64,000 bases of DNA, from positions 1-64,000 of the forward strand of contig NZ_GL883076.1 in NCBI RefSeq assembly GCF_000204015.1. The letters run 5' to 3'. Numbering within the stretch: position 1 is the first letter of the stretch; every line of letters starts with the position of its first letter. The notes beneath the pieces were generated by a model. That model ran no database searches, was not told the origin of the DNA, and worked only from the letters and a program-made list of their open reading frames with translations. Both the position numbers and the translations under genes were made by a program. Positions 48,361 through 58,001 of the stretch are shown piece after piece. This stretch comes from Asticcacaulis biprosthecium C19 (GTDB taxonomy: Bacteria > Pseudomonadota > Alphaproteobacteria > Caulobacterales > Caulobacteraceae).

Positions 48361-48648
48361 ATGAATGAGACGCCGAGGGCGATCCAACGAAAATTTTCTG
48401 CGCCTGCAGAGACATCCACTGTGGATGCCTATATCGGTGCGCGGATTCGTGGACGCCGGTTGATGTTGAAGCTTTCAGCAGATGCCTTGGCGAGCAGGCT
48501 GTTTCTTCCCGTCGCCGTTATTTACGCTTTCGAGGAAGGGATGGTGCGCATCAGGGCCAGCACACTCCATGACATCGGCAATATCTTAAAAGTGCCAATT
48601 CGTTTCTTCTTCGACGGCTACACGGCGTCGGCCGACAACGACGCTTAA
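48361..48648 (+). CDS. Small XRE-like regulator
   Basis: This 95-residue protein resembles alphaproteobacterial XRE regulators that end in VPIRFFFDG: GARIRGRRLMLKLSADALAS, then FEEGMVRIRASTLHDIGNIL. The recognition helix is unusual (FLPVAVIYAFEEG). I prefer the ATG at 48361 over the GTG at 48358. It follows a leader with extensive inverted repeats, which may regulate it. It is divergent from imuA and converges with the DUF1173 gene. Confidence 0.75.
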   Translation: MNETPRAIQRKFSAPAETSTVDAYIGARIRGRRLMLKLSADALASRLFLPVAVIYAFEEGMVRIRASTLHDIGNILKVPIRFFFDGYTASADNDA

Positions 48649-48678
48649 CGCTTACGTCTAATCCACCCATCCGAATTC

Positions 48679-48710
48679 AAAAAAAAAGGCCCAGCTACAC
48701 AGCTAGGCCC
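48679..48710 (-). terminator. Rho-independent terminator of the DUF1173 side
   Basis: GGCCCAGCTACACAGCTAGG (48688-48707, extending to 48710) forms a GC-rich hairpin with arms around an ACAC loop. On the reverse strand it is followed by a run of nine T residues (A-run at 48679-48687). Confidence 0.75.
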
Positions 48711-48870
48711 AAGTTTACAGGGAGGAAACGCACAGGAAGGGCATCGACATAAGAACGTCGAACAAGCCCAATTTATGCTGCAACGCAGCAATTGCAAGTG
48801 TCAAATTATCCGGAAACGATCACAAAGGCCCAGGGTATTGGACCAACTGGTAATAGTCCGTGACCACAGA

Positions 48871-50142
48871 CTATGCCTTGGCCAGATCCCGCTCACGCCT
48901 GGCCGTCGGAATTGCGTCAATAACTGACGTCGGAATGGGATCGTCCGCCACATGCCACTCGACACTTAAGGATCGACCAGCGTCCTGCAATTCCCGACGT
49001 GCCTCGATCAGGGCATCACTGTCGTCAGGCTTGACGATATAAAGCGCCGTCGGCTGCTCGGGCGTGTCGGTATAGAGCATCGCGGCCAGCGCCCGACCGG
49101 CGCCCATATTGTATTTCAGGGGTTTGATGAACTGCCGGCCGGTTGCAACGGAATAGTCGACGACCACGGCCTCCTGTTGATCCGCGACGGGTATCCAGTC
49201 GCCCGTCGCCGCCATCAACGTCGTTTCCTCGATATTGACGATCCCGCTGGGCTTCACCGAAATCGTCCCGAGCGCCACCAAATGACACTGGCCATGCGTG
49301 CGTTCGAACATTTCCAGTTCGGTGGCAAAGCGCTTGCGCAAAAGCTTGTAGAGGTCGGCCGTCAGATAGAAATTGTCGTCGGGCACATTTTTGGCGACCA
49401 GCTTGTACCCGTAGGGCGACGGCGATATCTCCTTGACCTCGAAAAGGAACATGAGGAGTTCACGCGCGGCCTTTTGGCTCGCGACGGACTGGAAAAGTCC
49501 GCGCCGTCGGAGTCTGATTTGATCCTTCGCCTCGGGCTTAAAAGGTTCGGGGATGTAGAGCCGCTTTTGAAGCCGCAGACCCTTTGTCGTCATCCGTGCC
49601 GCAGCATCGAGTAGCCGGCTCTGAACCACCCACCAGTTTCGCTTGTTTTTCATGCCGGGTTTCCAGTGCGTCAATTCGGCCTGGTCCCAGAGATAATGCA
49701 GCACGGCCCGCAAGCTCACCTTGCTCGTCGAGCCTGCGGCGCTTTCATTGAGGTCGCTTTCCTGGCCTTGGGCTTCTACCGAATCCGCGGTGACGGCGGT
49801 CCGCGGTTGCTTTTTCAGGGGGAAGCCCAGCTTCAGCTCGATGTCGCCCGTCAACGTATCCTCACGGATCGCCGAACCCATCAACTTGCCCAAGCCCGAT
49901 GCCTCCGGTGGCGCCTCGTACCGATCGCAATCAACCGCATGCTCGTGGCCGCTGCCGGGCCAGCGCTTCAACAGGTAGCGCTGCCCGAATTTGGCAATAT
50001 ACATCCGTACATGGATGTCGGTGCAAAGACATAAGGGCGGCTTGCCTTTGAAGCCGGCATAGTGCCGTCCCAATTGCGCCTGAAGGATCGCGTCATCGAC
50101 AGTCTCAGCCAACCGCTCGTCACACAGCATAATTCCCGGCAT
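48871..50142 (-). CDS. DUF1173 family plasmid protein
   Basis: This 423-residue protein matches the DUF1173 family common on alpha- and betaproteobacterial plasmids and ICEs. Features include PPLCLCTDIHVRMYIAKFG, YLLKRWPGSGHEHAVDCDRY and KNKRNWWVVQSRLLDAAARM. The N-terminal Cys/His residues suggest a zinc site. Function is not established. It follows mucR by 20 bp and ends at a terminator 160 bp downstream. Confidence 0.85.
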   Translation of the reverse strand: MPGIMLCDERLAETVDDAILQAQLGRHYAGFKGKPPLCLCTDIHVRMYIAKFGQRYLLKRWPGSGHEHAVDCDRYEAPPEASGLGKLMGSAIREDTLTGDIELKLGFPLKKQPRTAVTADSVEAQGQESDLNESAAGSTSKVSLRAVLHYLWDQAELTHWKPGMKNKRNWWVVQSRLLDAAARMTTKGLRLQKRLYIPEPFKPEAKDQIRLRRRGLFQSVASQKAARELLMFLFEVKEISPSPYGYKLVAKNVPDDNFYLTADLYKLLRKRFATELEMFERTHGQCHLVALGTISVKPSGIVNIEETTLMAATGDWIPVADQQEAVVVDYSVATGRQFIKPLKYNMGAGRALAAMLYTDTPEQPTALYIVKPDDSDALIEARRELQDAGRSLSVEWHVADDPIPTSVIDAIPTARRERDLAKA

Positions 50143-50161
50143 GGTCCCCCTCGATTCCGTC

Positions 50162-50581
50162 TTAGGCTTTGCGTTTGGCTCGGGTCTGACGACCTTTCAC
50201 ACCCAGTTGCATGGACTTCGCCATGGCGGAGCGCGCGGCAGAATAGGCCGGCGCCACCATCGGGTAATCCTTGGGCAATCCCCATTTCGCACGGTAGGCA
50301 TCGGGTGTCAGACCGTACTTGCTCTGAAGGTGGCGTTTCAGGGATTTGAACTGGCGGCCATCTTCCAGGCAGATCAAGTAATTCGGGGTGATGCTTTTCT
50401 TGACGGAAACGGACGGCGCCTTCACTTCGGCGGCAGGTGCGTCTGGCACGCTGGTGTGATTGAGCGATGCGTGGACGCTTTTGATCAGACCAGGCAGGTC
50501 CGCGCCCGGCACGGGATTTTTCGTTACGTAAGCAGAGATGATATCTGCGGTACGCTCAAGGAGCTTCTGATTGTTTTCCAT
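50162..50581 (-). CDS. MucR/Ros-family transcriptional regulator
   Basis: This 139-residue MucR/Ros protein has the Ros zinc-finger region YLICLEDGRQFKSLKRHLQS, followed by KYGLTPDAYRAKWGLPKDYP. MucR proteins repress surface, motility and plasmid genes and bind AT-rich DNA. The N-terminal part carries an oligomerisation helix (LLERTADIISAYVTKN). It is next to DUF1173 on the same strand and may control the transfer genes. Confidence 0.92.
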   Translation of the reverse strand: MENNQKLLERTADIISAYVTKNPVPGADLPGLIKSVHASLNHTSVPDAPAAEVKAPSVSVKKSITPNYLICLEDGRQFKSLKRHLQSKYGLTPDAYRAKWGLPKDYPMVAPAYSAARSAMAKSMQLGVKGRQTRAKRKA

Positions 50582-50654
50582 AGGGGGCCTTTGCTTTTCA
50601 GCGGGTTAAGGGACTGACCTTCAAACCCGTGAGACCGGCAAGGCGCCAAGTCAA

Positions 50655-50909
50655 TCACAAATAGACGGCCAGAGTGGTTGCCAGAAAGATCGCGCCGATC
50701 ATCGCCGGAACCTTGCGGGTGTAGTTCAGCTCTTGCTTGACGACGAGCCTCAGAAAGCTGCGGACTGGCTTTTGCTTCCATTCGAAGCTGTTCTGAGCGC
50801 ACGTCTCCCGAAATGACAGGTATTGCGCCCCGCCGATCATCAGGATCGTGCCGGCAAACAGGCATATAGTTTTGATGATTCCGACCTGATCGACGATATA
50901 GTTGAGCAT
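50655..50909 (-). CDS. Small two-helix membrane protein
   Basis: This 84-residue protein has two hydrophobic segments (IIKTICLFAGTILMIGGAQY near the N-terminus and MIGAIFLATTLAVYL at the C-terminus) separated by a basic loop. I do not recognise the family. It lies between mucR and the relaxase on the same strand, so a role in the plasmid region is possible. A GGAGGTCCCA ribosome-binding site precedes the ATG. Confidence 0.7.
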   Translation of the reverse strand: MLNYIVDQVGIIKTICLFAGTILMIGGAQYLSFRETCAQNSFEWKQKPVRSFLRLVVKQELNYTRKVPAMIGAIFLATTLAVYL

Positions 50910-51005
50910 TGGGACCTCCGAAAAGATACATCATGCTACCGCGTGAAGATTTAAGTCCGGTTTCCAATCTCTAAAACATACGTTAATTCAGGGCTTTAAA
51001 TAGGA

Positions 51006-54000
51006 TTACATGCTGCGCTCCGGTTGCGGTCGTTCCATGGCCTTTTGCTTGTCGCCCATATCCATCGTTCCATCGGACTTGTAGCGCGCCGCGTCGCCGG
51101 GCTGGTCCCTCATAGTTTTCGCCGCATTGGCAAGGTCGGACTTGGACCCCGCCAGTTCCGGTGGCTTGATAAGGCTTTCAGCGGATACTAGGTCCTTCTC
51201 GATCGGGTCTTTCTTCTTGTCCTTTTCGCCAAAGCCCTTGGGCATCCTGATCACATCATCCAGCCTCAGATTGTCGAGGCCAACGAGGTTGATGCCGTCG
51301 TGTTCTGTGACCTTGCGCATAAGGTCGCGAAAGCTGTCGGTCACGAGGCTGAGGTTTTCCTTGGCGCGAGACGACATAATGTAGGCGCGGGCGTGGTTGA
51401 CGAAATCGCCCTGGCCGGCCGCCTTCAGCACCGCGATGACGCTATCGAAGGACTTACCCTGGGCCTTGTCGGCCGTGACGGCATAGGCATAGGTCATGAA
51501 TTCAAGCTGCGGATCGGCGCGCGGCAGGCTCAGGCTCCGGTCGCTGCCATCTCTCGCTTCGACGTGGACGCCCTTGTCATCGAAGCCGGTGATCCGGTAT
51601 TCGTCGTTCGTCTTGATGCCGCGCGGCTTGTCCGTCTTGTTGAACAGAACCAGCTCGCCGACGGCAAATTCTGTGGTCGTACGCTGATAGACGCCGAACG
51701 GCACATCGGACCGGCCGCCGAGATTGCGCTTGATGTCCATCTTGACCGGCTTTCCGTCTCGGTCGGTCCCTTCGAGGACATTGCGCTTATGGTTGAGCGC
51801 TGAGATGGTCAGCGTGTCGCCAGCCTTGAATTTTCCGACCTTGGCAAAGAAATAGAGCGTCTGACCCGCCTGGTAGAGCCGCGACGTCATCTTGTCGTGG
51901 TTCGACATGCCGGCGTCGCGATAGGTCGGCTGGCTGAAGCCGTCTTCGGAAAGGGAGCCCTCGCGGACAAGTTCGCCTCGGATACGGCCGTTCATCAGGC
52001 CGCGCATCTTATTGGTATCGACGACGACCTTTCCGGTGCCACCTGTCTCCTTCCAAAGCTCGAATGCCTTGTCGGCGATGACTTCGTCGCTGGCGCTCCT
52101 GCCCTGTTCATGGATGAAGGGCTTCAGGCGCTTCATTCCCTCGGCCGATTTGCCTTCCGCGAAGGCGACGACGGCTTCTTTCAGGGTCGGGTTGGCGTTC
52201 TGGCGCATGATGGTCGACAAATCGGCCTTGGCCATCTGCTCATTGTGCTCCATCCCCATCTTGAAGGGCGCGCCGGCCTGGAGCGAAGCGATCTGGCGGA
52301 TGTCTCCCGATAGGATGACTTTGTCGATCTTGAGATCGGTCTGCATCTCAAAGACCTTCTCCAGTTGGCGATTGCCCATCATCGACGCCTCATCGACAAC
52401 AAGGGTCGCGCCTTTGAACTCTTTGCGCATTTTGGTCAGGGCTTCAGGCGCGCTGGTTTTGCCAAAATCATAGCGCGACAGGATCGACGAAAGCGTATCG
52501 GCCTGGATATTCTTGTCCGATAGCTCCTTGACGGCCGCGTGGGTCGGCGCGGCACCCTTCAAACCGCCGGCGATATGGCGAAAATCGTCAAGTTGCTGCT
52601 GGCTCGCCAGGGCGACTTTCACCGGCGCCGTCTTAGGAGCGAGATCGGCGCGCGCGTCCGCCAGCGCCGTCAAAGCCGAATAGACGCTTTCCATCGCCTC
52701 ATAGGCCGTCGTTTTTCCGGTGCCGGCGAAACCCTGAATGGCCACGACGCCATCGCGGCTCGTCAGGGCGACAAATACCGCCCTGTACTGGTCATCTGTC
52801 AAAGCGACGTCAATACCACGCCGGCTCAACGCCTCAGTGGAAAGACTCTCTGATACGGCCTCGGGTTCAAAACCCTTGGCCTTGCCGAACCGTTCCTGGA
52901 TATGGGCATTGATGCCTTTTTCGCGGTCGGTATTGTCCTGCGTCGTCAGGCCGGCCAGGACCTTCCTGTCGGCCGGCAGAAATTCCGACCGGTCGAAAAA
53001 ACCCGTTTCGATGTAGTCGCTGGCGCGAAGGCGATTGCCATTGGCAACGATGGCGCGGAACAACATGTCGTGCTGGGTCGCGACCGTGGAGGTGTGAAAC
53101 GCGGCCTCCCGGCCATAGGCCAGAGCCTCTTCAGGCCGTTGGAAGGCGCCCTTCCCGCCGTGAAACAAGTCCTTCAAGCTCTCGATGGCATTGAGGAACG
53201 GCGATGGCTTGGCAAATGACAGATCCCGGCCGGCCTCTGCGTCCTTGGCCGTAAGGCTGATCGACCCAACGTCCAAGCCAATCGAATGGTTCGCCGCCGC
53301 CCAGTTTTCCTGCAACTCTTCGCGGGTAAGCTGGACCTTCCCAGGCCGGTCAAGCAGGACAGCGGCCTCTTTCTCCGCTTGGGTCAGTTGCCGACCCTTG
53401 TCTTCCTCCATCGCCGTCATATTGGCCTTGATCTGAGCGTTGCGGCTGGAGTGCTGCGCCAGGGCGGCAGCCGGCACGGCGGCAATCTCGAACGTGTTCA
53501 GCGTGTCGCCGTCACGGACATCATGTCCGATCTCCTGCGTCAGGTTTCTCAACTCGGCCTGATAGACGGCGCCGGCCAGCTTCATGTGCTTGAAGATGTG
53601 CTCACTTTCCAGCGCCCGCCATGTCCCCTCCTCGTCCTTGGTGGCGTTCAGAACTATGACGTGGTCATGCAGGTTCGGATCGCCGGCCCGTGACAGCGTA
53701 TGGGTCGTGCGCGCCATCAGCAGGTTGCCGCTGATTTCCTCCCGGCGTTCGCCATCGCCGTCCCTGACCCGATAAACCGAGAAGTGCTGCTCGACATAGC
53801 CAAGTGCGGCATCGACCGCCAGGCGATGAGCCTCCTGCAGGCGGGGATCTCCCTCTGCGTCCAAAGCCACGATAGACACGGATTTTGGCGCACTGAAGGT
53901 CAGGTCCCAGCCGGCCACGTGCTTTTCATGATGGTCCTCCGCCGCCTTGATCCGTTCTTCCGGCGACATCGAGGCCCACGCGCTTTTCGGTTCGGCGCCA

Positions 54001-54446
54001 CTGGCTTTGTCTTCGTCGGGCAGTGCCGGCGGAACATCGACTTCTGGCGCTGCCGGGTAGTCGACTATGGGGTCGGTTTGCGGCTGTTCCGGTGCACCAG
54101 CAGTTTCCGCCATTTCCTTTTCAGCTGCCTCGCGCAACGCGATTTCCAGCTTGCTGATGGCCTCTCCTTCCGGATCGGGATTCAACCCGTAAAGCACTGC
54201 ACGGAAATCGGCCTCGTCAACCGGACCTTCCAGACCAAGCTCTTTTGCTCCCTCCCCGTCCCAATACAGCGGCGTGCCCAGTTCGTCCTCAGACACAGCA
54301 TAATAGGCGACAAGACCGTCGCTCGTCTCGATCTCGGTAACAGCGCCGCCATCGCGCATGTCGAGGCTGCCGCTGCGCGCATAGTCTTCCTTCGTATAGT
54401 AGCCGGCGGCTCCGCCAGGCGAACCAATCCGTGACACGCTCAACAT
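51006..54446 (-). CDS. MobF relaxase-helicase (TrwC/TraI type)
   Basis: This 1146-residue conjugative relaxase has N-terminal catalytic tyrosines (AAGYYTKEDYA, Tyr16/Tyr17) and the histidine metal triad (RAGDPNLHDHVIVLNATKD). A RecD-like helicase follows: Walker A GFAGTGKTTAYEAM, Walker B TLVVDEASMMGNRQLEKVFE, and a late YAVTADKAQGKSFDSV motif. It nicks oriT and unwinds the transferred strand. The coupling-protein gene lies just upstream (3 bp gap). Confidence 0.95.
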   Translation of the reverse strand: MLSVSRIGSPGGAAGYYTKEDYARSGSLDMRDGGAVTEIETSDGLVAYYAVSEDELGTPLYWDGEGAKELGLEGPVDEADFRAVLYGLNPDPEGEAISKLEIALREAAEKEMAETAGAPEQPQTDPIVDYPAAPEVDVPPALPDEDKASGAEPKSAWASMSPEERIKAAEDHHEKHVAGWDLTFSAPKSVSIVALDAEGDPRLQEAHRLAVDAALGYVEQHFSVYRVRDGDGERREEISGNLLMARTTHTLSRAGDPNLHDHVIVLNATKDEEGTWRALESEHIFKHMKLAGAVYQAELRNLTQEIGHDVRDGDTLNTFEIAAVPAAALAQHSSRNAQIKANMTAMEEDKGRQLTQAEKEAAVLLDRPGKVQLTREELQENWAAANHSIGLDVGSISLTAKDAEAGRDLSFAKPSPFLNAIESLKDLFHGGKGAFQRPEEALAYGREAAFHTSTVATQHDMLFRAIVANGNRLRASDYIETGFFDRSEFLPADRKVLAGLTTQDNTDREKGINAHIQERFGKAKGFEPEAVSESLSTEALSRRGIDVALTDDQYRAVFVALTSRDGVVAIQGFAGTGKTTAYEAMESVYSALTALADARADLAPKTAPVKVALASQQQLDDFRHIAGGLKGAAPTHAAVKELSDKNIQADTLSSILSRYDFGKTSAPEALTKMRKEFKGATLVVDEASMMGNRQLEKVFEMQTDLKIDKVILSGDIRQIASLQAGAPFKMGMEHNEQMAKADLSTIMRQNANPTLKEAVVAFAEGKSAEGMKRLKPFIHEQGRSASDEVIADKAFELWKETGGTGKVVVDTNKMRGLMNGRIRGELVREGSLSEDGFSQPTYRDAGMSNHDKMTSRLYQAGQTLYFFAKVGKFKAGDTLTISALNHKRNVLEGTDRDGKPVKMDIKRNLGGRSDVPFGVYQRTTTEFAVGELVLFNKTDKPRGIKTNDEYRITGFDDKGVHVEARDGSDRSLSLPRADPQLEFMTYAYAVTADKAQGKSFDSVIAVLKAAGQGDFVNHARAYIMSSRAKENLSLVTDSFRDLMRKVTEHDGINLVGLDNLRLDDVIRMPKGFGEKDKKKDPIEKDLVSAESLIKPPELAGSKSDLANAAKTMRDQPGDAARYKSDGTMDMGDKQKAMERPQPERSM

Positions 54447-54449
54447 GAC

Positions 54450-56978
54450 TTACATGCCACTGAACAGGTCGGGCCCGTTGACCATGTCGTTCAACGAGTC
54501 GAGAATTGCCCGGTTGTCGGCTTGCGGTAATACGGCTGCCCTGCCTGCCTTCTTCCCGGCGGCATCTTCGACAGTTAGCCCGGTGACGCTGCCTTCCTCG
54601 ACCAGCGCCTGGTGCGGCGCCGAGCGAACCGCTTCGGATTCGACAGGTGCGAGATCGGCGACGTCATCACGTGTCGCCTCCTTGTCGAGATCCTGCTGTC
54701 CCGTCACTTCGACACCTGGAAGCCCCTTCGCCTCTGGAGGTGTCATCAGGCCGCCCAGAGTTTCATCCTTCGCAGACAACTGCTGGAGATAGTGAATCTC
54801 GATCGGGTTCTGCCTATTGTGCGGAACAAAGGATGGTGCCCGGTGTGGCCGTTTGACGAACGGATAGGTCACCAGGGATACCGGGAAGGCTGAGCCCTGT
54901 TGTCCCGGAGAGAACATGATGTAGCCGGTGCGTGTCGGCAGGCGTTGGATCTGTTCAGGCATGGCGATGGGCTCGACCGTATCCTTCGGCGCCAGGCCAA
55001 CGCCATCGCGGATATTGTTGGCGCCGTAAGAGGTCGTCTCCTCTATGCGACGCACTTCGCGCTTGCCGATGAGATCGGACATGAACTCGCCGGTGCGCGG
55101 ATCGTTACAGGCGAGGATCAGCTTGTTGCGCAGCTGGCCGACGATCGAGCGCGCCTTTGGCTCGCCATAAATCTCTTCGATCTGGCTCACCTGCTGCATA
55201 CCGACGACCATGCAGCCGCCGAACTTTCGCAAGCGCGCCGGCGAGTCCGCCAGGCTGTCCATTTTTCCAAGGGAGGTGAACTCGTCGAGGATGATCCATG
55301 TTGTCTTCTTCGACTGCTCCGGGTCACGTGACAGGAGCGCGGTAATGGTCAGTGACGAGAGATGCGCCAGGATCGGTTTGATGGTCGCGGCGAGGTCCTC
55401 TGGGGCGCTGAGGAACAGAAAGCCTTTTTGATTGGGATCGTTGATCCAGTTGCGGATCGAGAAGTTCTCCTTGGTTCCGAGCAGGTGGCTGAGACGTTCC
55501 GCGCCCGTGATCAGGACTGATCGTAGACTATCCGACCTCGGACCCGCTTTTTCACCCAGGGTGTTGGCTGCCGGTGTGTTCTTCAGATGCTCGTAGAGTT
55601 TGTCGTGCGGGCCAACCAGGAGCGCCAGCAGCTCGCTGATCGTTGGGTTGCGACCGGCACGACTGCGCATCTTGGTGCCGAGCAGCCAGCCGGTGTAGGA
55701 ATAGATGGTCCGTGTCGCCAGGGTCCAATAGGGATCGCCCGTCTTCGGGTCTGGAAAGAGATCGGCCGCGCTCGACTGCCAATGGGTCAGGTCATGCAGG
55801 TCCATGTATGGCGACCAGTCGACCGAGCGCATATCGAAGGGATTGAAGATGAGATCGATGCCCTCGCGGTAATGCGCTCGAATGAATTCACCTTCAGGAT
55901 CGTAGATGACGCCGGAGTCGCCGCAACGTTTGATGTTGTCGATCGTATCATGGATCGCCACCGACTTGCCGGAGCCGGTGCCGCCAACAACCAGAGTGTG
56001 CTCGAACTCAGCCTTATAGGGGTAAGGCACCTTGCCAATCGTCGGCCGACGGAAATCGCTCGGACGAACATAAAAGGGTAGCCCGCGATCAGCCGCCTCG
56101 TGCGCGATACAATTCAGGATATCGCGGTGATGCTTGTCCAGCCGGCCTTCCGCCCAGCGCCGATCCTTGAGGATCGCGTGTGGCAGGTCTGAGTTGGCGC
56201 GGACCTCGTCGAGTAGGCGATTATAATGATCCCCATCGGTCAGAAGCGCTTCAACCTCGCCTTCGGTGTTGGATGATTTCCCAGAGACCCGTCCGACCAC
56301 GGAGATGATATCGTCACGCGCATCCGCAAATCCCTGGGTGACGTCGCGCACCTTCATATAGGCTCGATGCAGAAGGTCGTTCTTGATGCTCGCCGTCGGC
56401 AGCGACAAAGCCCGCAGCGTGTCTTGATTGATGTCGCGGGCCTTGGAGAGGTTGTAGCCGCGGATGAGTTCAAGCAATGTCCGCAAGGGAACGATCTGCT
56501 GGCCGCGGATGTCGTGGCTCTCAAGCTTCTCGTCGCCCGACCTGATGAACGCATAGGAGACCAGGGTAAGGGTAGCGATGCTGCCGACCAGCCAAAGCCA
56601 GAAGCCCTGCCACATGTAGCCGAAGTAGCGGTCGACCGCCGCGTTCACGAACGGCAGCGCATCATACATCTTGGCGGCAACGACGTGGCTGACGCCAGTC
56701 GGGTCAGGGACATTCAATTTGTCAGGCAAGGGTGCGCCGATGTGCGTGTAGAGCCACGCGACGACGTGCAGGCCGGCGTACACCTGGTCTTCATCGGGAG
56801 CTGCATGGTCGGCGATCGCCCAGCAGACGACGGCCCATAACAGCAGTAGCCACCGAAGCTTTCGCCAAAGCTCCACGATCATGTCAGCGGTGTGTGCGAT
56901 GGTTTGTCCGCCCCGAAGCCACGCGCTGCCAGCGCTGTTTTCGGGACGTTTCTTCTGCGCAGTGAGAGATGCGTCCAT
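54450..56978 (-). CDS. traD: TraD/TrwB-type IV coupling protein
   Basis: This 842-residue inner-membrane ATPase couples the relaxosome to a type IV secretion channel. It has N-terminal membrane segments (WRKLRWLLLLWAVVCWAIAD and FWLWLVGSIATLTLVSYAFI), Walker A VVGGTGSGKSVAIHDTI (near residue 333) and Walker B TTWIILDEFTSLGKMDSLAD. It ends 3 bp before the relaxase. No VirB/Trb mating-channel genes are seen in the window, so the transfer channel must lie outside it or in the host. Confidence 0.94.
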   Translation of the reverse strand: MDASLTAQKKRPENSAGSAWLRGGQTIAHTADMIVELWRKLRWLLLLWAVVCWAIADHAAPDEDQVYAGLHVVAWLYTHIGAPLPDKLNVPDPTGVSHVVAAKMYDALPFVNAAVDRYFGYMWQGFWLWLVGSIATLTLVSYAFIRSGDEKLESHDIRGQQIVPLRTLLELIRGYNLSKARDINQDTLRALSLPTASIKNDLLHRAYMKVRDVTQGFADARDDIISVVGRVSGKSSNTEGEVEALLTDGDHYNRLLDEVRANSDLPHAILKDRRWAEGRLDKHHRDILNCIAHEAADRGLPFYVRPSDFRRPTIGKVPYPYKAEFEHTLVVGGTGSGKSVAIHDTIDNIKRCGDSGVIYDPEGEFIRAHYREGIDLIFNPFDMRSVDWSPYMDLHDLTHWQSSAADLFPDPKTGDPYWTLATRTIYSYTGWLLGTKMRSRAGRNPTISELLALLVGPHDKLYEHLKNTPAANTLGEKAGPRSDSLRSVLITGAERLSHLLGTKENFSIRNWINDPNQKGFLFLSAPEDLAATIKPILAHLSSLTITALLSRDPEQSKKTTWIILDEFTSLGKMDSLADSPARLRKFGGCMVVGMQQVSQIEEIYGEPKARSIVGQLRNKLILACNDPRTGEFMSDLIGKREVRRIEETTSYGANNIRDGVGLAPKDTVEPIAMPEQIQRLPTRTGYIMFSPGQQGSAFPVSLVTYPFVKRPHRAPSFVPHNRQNPIEIHYLQQLSAKDETLGGLMTPPEAKGLPGVEVTGQQDLDKEATRDDVADLAPVESEAVRSAPHQALVEEGSVTGLTVEDAAGKKAGRAAVLPQADNRAILDSLNDMVNGPDLFSGM

Positions 56979-57047
56979 TGAGGTGTCGTCCGGATTTTAG
57001 GAGGTGTGAGAGGCTAACACCATACCACAAATCAGGACTTCACGCAC

Positions 57048-57473
57048 CTACTCAGGCCTTATATTCCAACGGTTCTCGGCGTGCCGCTCGAACAACTCGA
57101 ATAGCTCTGTGACGAATTCGGAATCGTCCGCGCTTTTGCTCTCAAGGAGGCCGCGGGGTATCTCCGGATTGGCCCCGAATGCACGGCTGGCCTGATCCTG
57201 AATTGACCGCAAAACCTCCTTTCGCACGTCTACGGGAAGAAGCCTGGCGGCGATCACATTGAGCCACGCCGCGCTGATAAAGCTCTGCTTGGCGGCCATC
57301 TGTTGGTGATACCGAGATGTGTCATCCAGTTCGCGCTCCAGGATGCTAACGACCAGATGGTTGATTGGCACTTCTTCGCGCGCCGCCCTGCGCTTCAATG
57401 CGTCCAGCGTGGCACCATCGAGACGTAGCTGGAACCGTTCATTGCGATTCAGGCCTGATGGCTTTCCTGCCAT
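57048..57473 (-). CDS. Ribbon-helix-helix oriT-accessory-type protein
   Basis: This 141-residue protein (ATG at 57473, AAGGGAAG ribosome-binding site; a TTG at 57488 is an alternative) has an N-terminal ribbon-helix-helix: NERFQLRLDGATLDALKRRA, then AREEVPINHLVVSILERELD. TrwA-like RHH proteins bind oriT and repress the transfer operon. Twin palindromes immediately upstream (57494-57517 and 57583-57604) are its probable sites. The C-terminal half is helical and unrecognised. Confidence 0.83.
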   Translation of the reverse strand: MAGKPSGLNRNERFQLRLDGATLDALKRRAAREEVPINHLVVSILERELDDTSRYHQQMAAKQSFISAAWLNVIAARLLPVDVRKEVLRSIQDQASRAFGANPEIPRGLLESKSADDSEFVTELFELFERHAENRWNIRPE

Positions 57474-57493
57474 TATCTTCCCTTTCAATCCTC

Positions 57494-57517
57494 GCAGGCG
57501 TCATTGATGACGCCTGC
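57494..57517. promoter_or_regulatory. Palindromic operator 1 for RHH protein
   Basis: GCAGGCGTCAT and ATGACGCCTGC form 11-bp arms around a TG centre. The first base is 21 bp upstream of the RHH start codon. Confidence 0.75.
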
Positions 57518-57582
57518 TATGAAAGGTTTAAGGCATTGATTCCACTGCGTAAAGAGAATTTTCGTGAAGCAGTCCATTTTTA

Positions 57583-57604
57583 TAGGCGTCATGAATGACG
57601 CCTA
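57583..57604. promoter_or_regulatory. Palindromic operator 2 for RHH protein
   Basis: TAGGCGTCAT and ATGACGCCTA form 10-bp arms around a GA centre. The half-site (AGGCGTCAT) is the same as operator 1, and the centres are 88 bp apart. Confidence 0.75.
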
Positions 57605-58001
57605 ATACGTGTTGTTTTTTCGCTTAACTTTCAAAGACTTAGACAGCCGCCGGGTGGGCGTAAGGTGTGCATCTAAAAAGCACTTCTTGATCCATCCTCT
57701 TGTTGTCGATTGTTTGCGCTTTGGGTTCGGTCTTGAGCGGATTGCCTGGGAATTCACTGATGACTGCCAACCTATGAAACAGCTCATTTCTCAACGGTGC
57801 CCCCTCTCCCCTTTCGCAAAAGGGCCCACGGTCGGGGCGTCTATCCTGGGGTCGCCGCCCTACAGACATCTGGCGAACCAAGTCTGTTGCCTTTCGGGCC
57901 GCGCCTCTAGGCGTTAAGTTCGTGCCGGACTCACTTAATAACGCATTCGGCAAGATGCTCGACAAGTTGCGCGTTGCAAAAATTCGTTGCATTGTGCCTG
58001 G
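57605..58001. other. Gene-poor stretch, likely oriT region
   Basis: The frames here are short and not protein-like. The position beside the RHH gene and its operators, upstream of the transfer genes, suggests the origin of transfer. I cannot place the nic site. A TCTAT element near 57841 resembles part of the R388 nic, but this is too short to claim. Confidence 0.4.

Noticed and set aside
57836-57850. R388-like nic site
   Set aside because: Only a TCTAT core is shared. This is too short to support a nic assignment.
57639-57992. 117-codon reverse frame in the presumed oriT region
   Set aside because: The composition is not protein-like, no family is recognised, and it overlaps the region of repeats. 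It is probably a chance frame.
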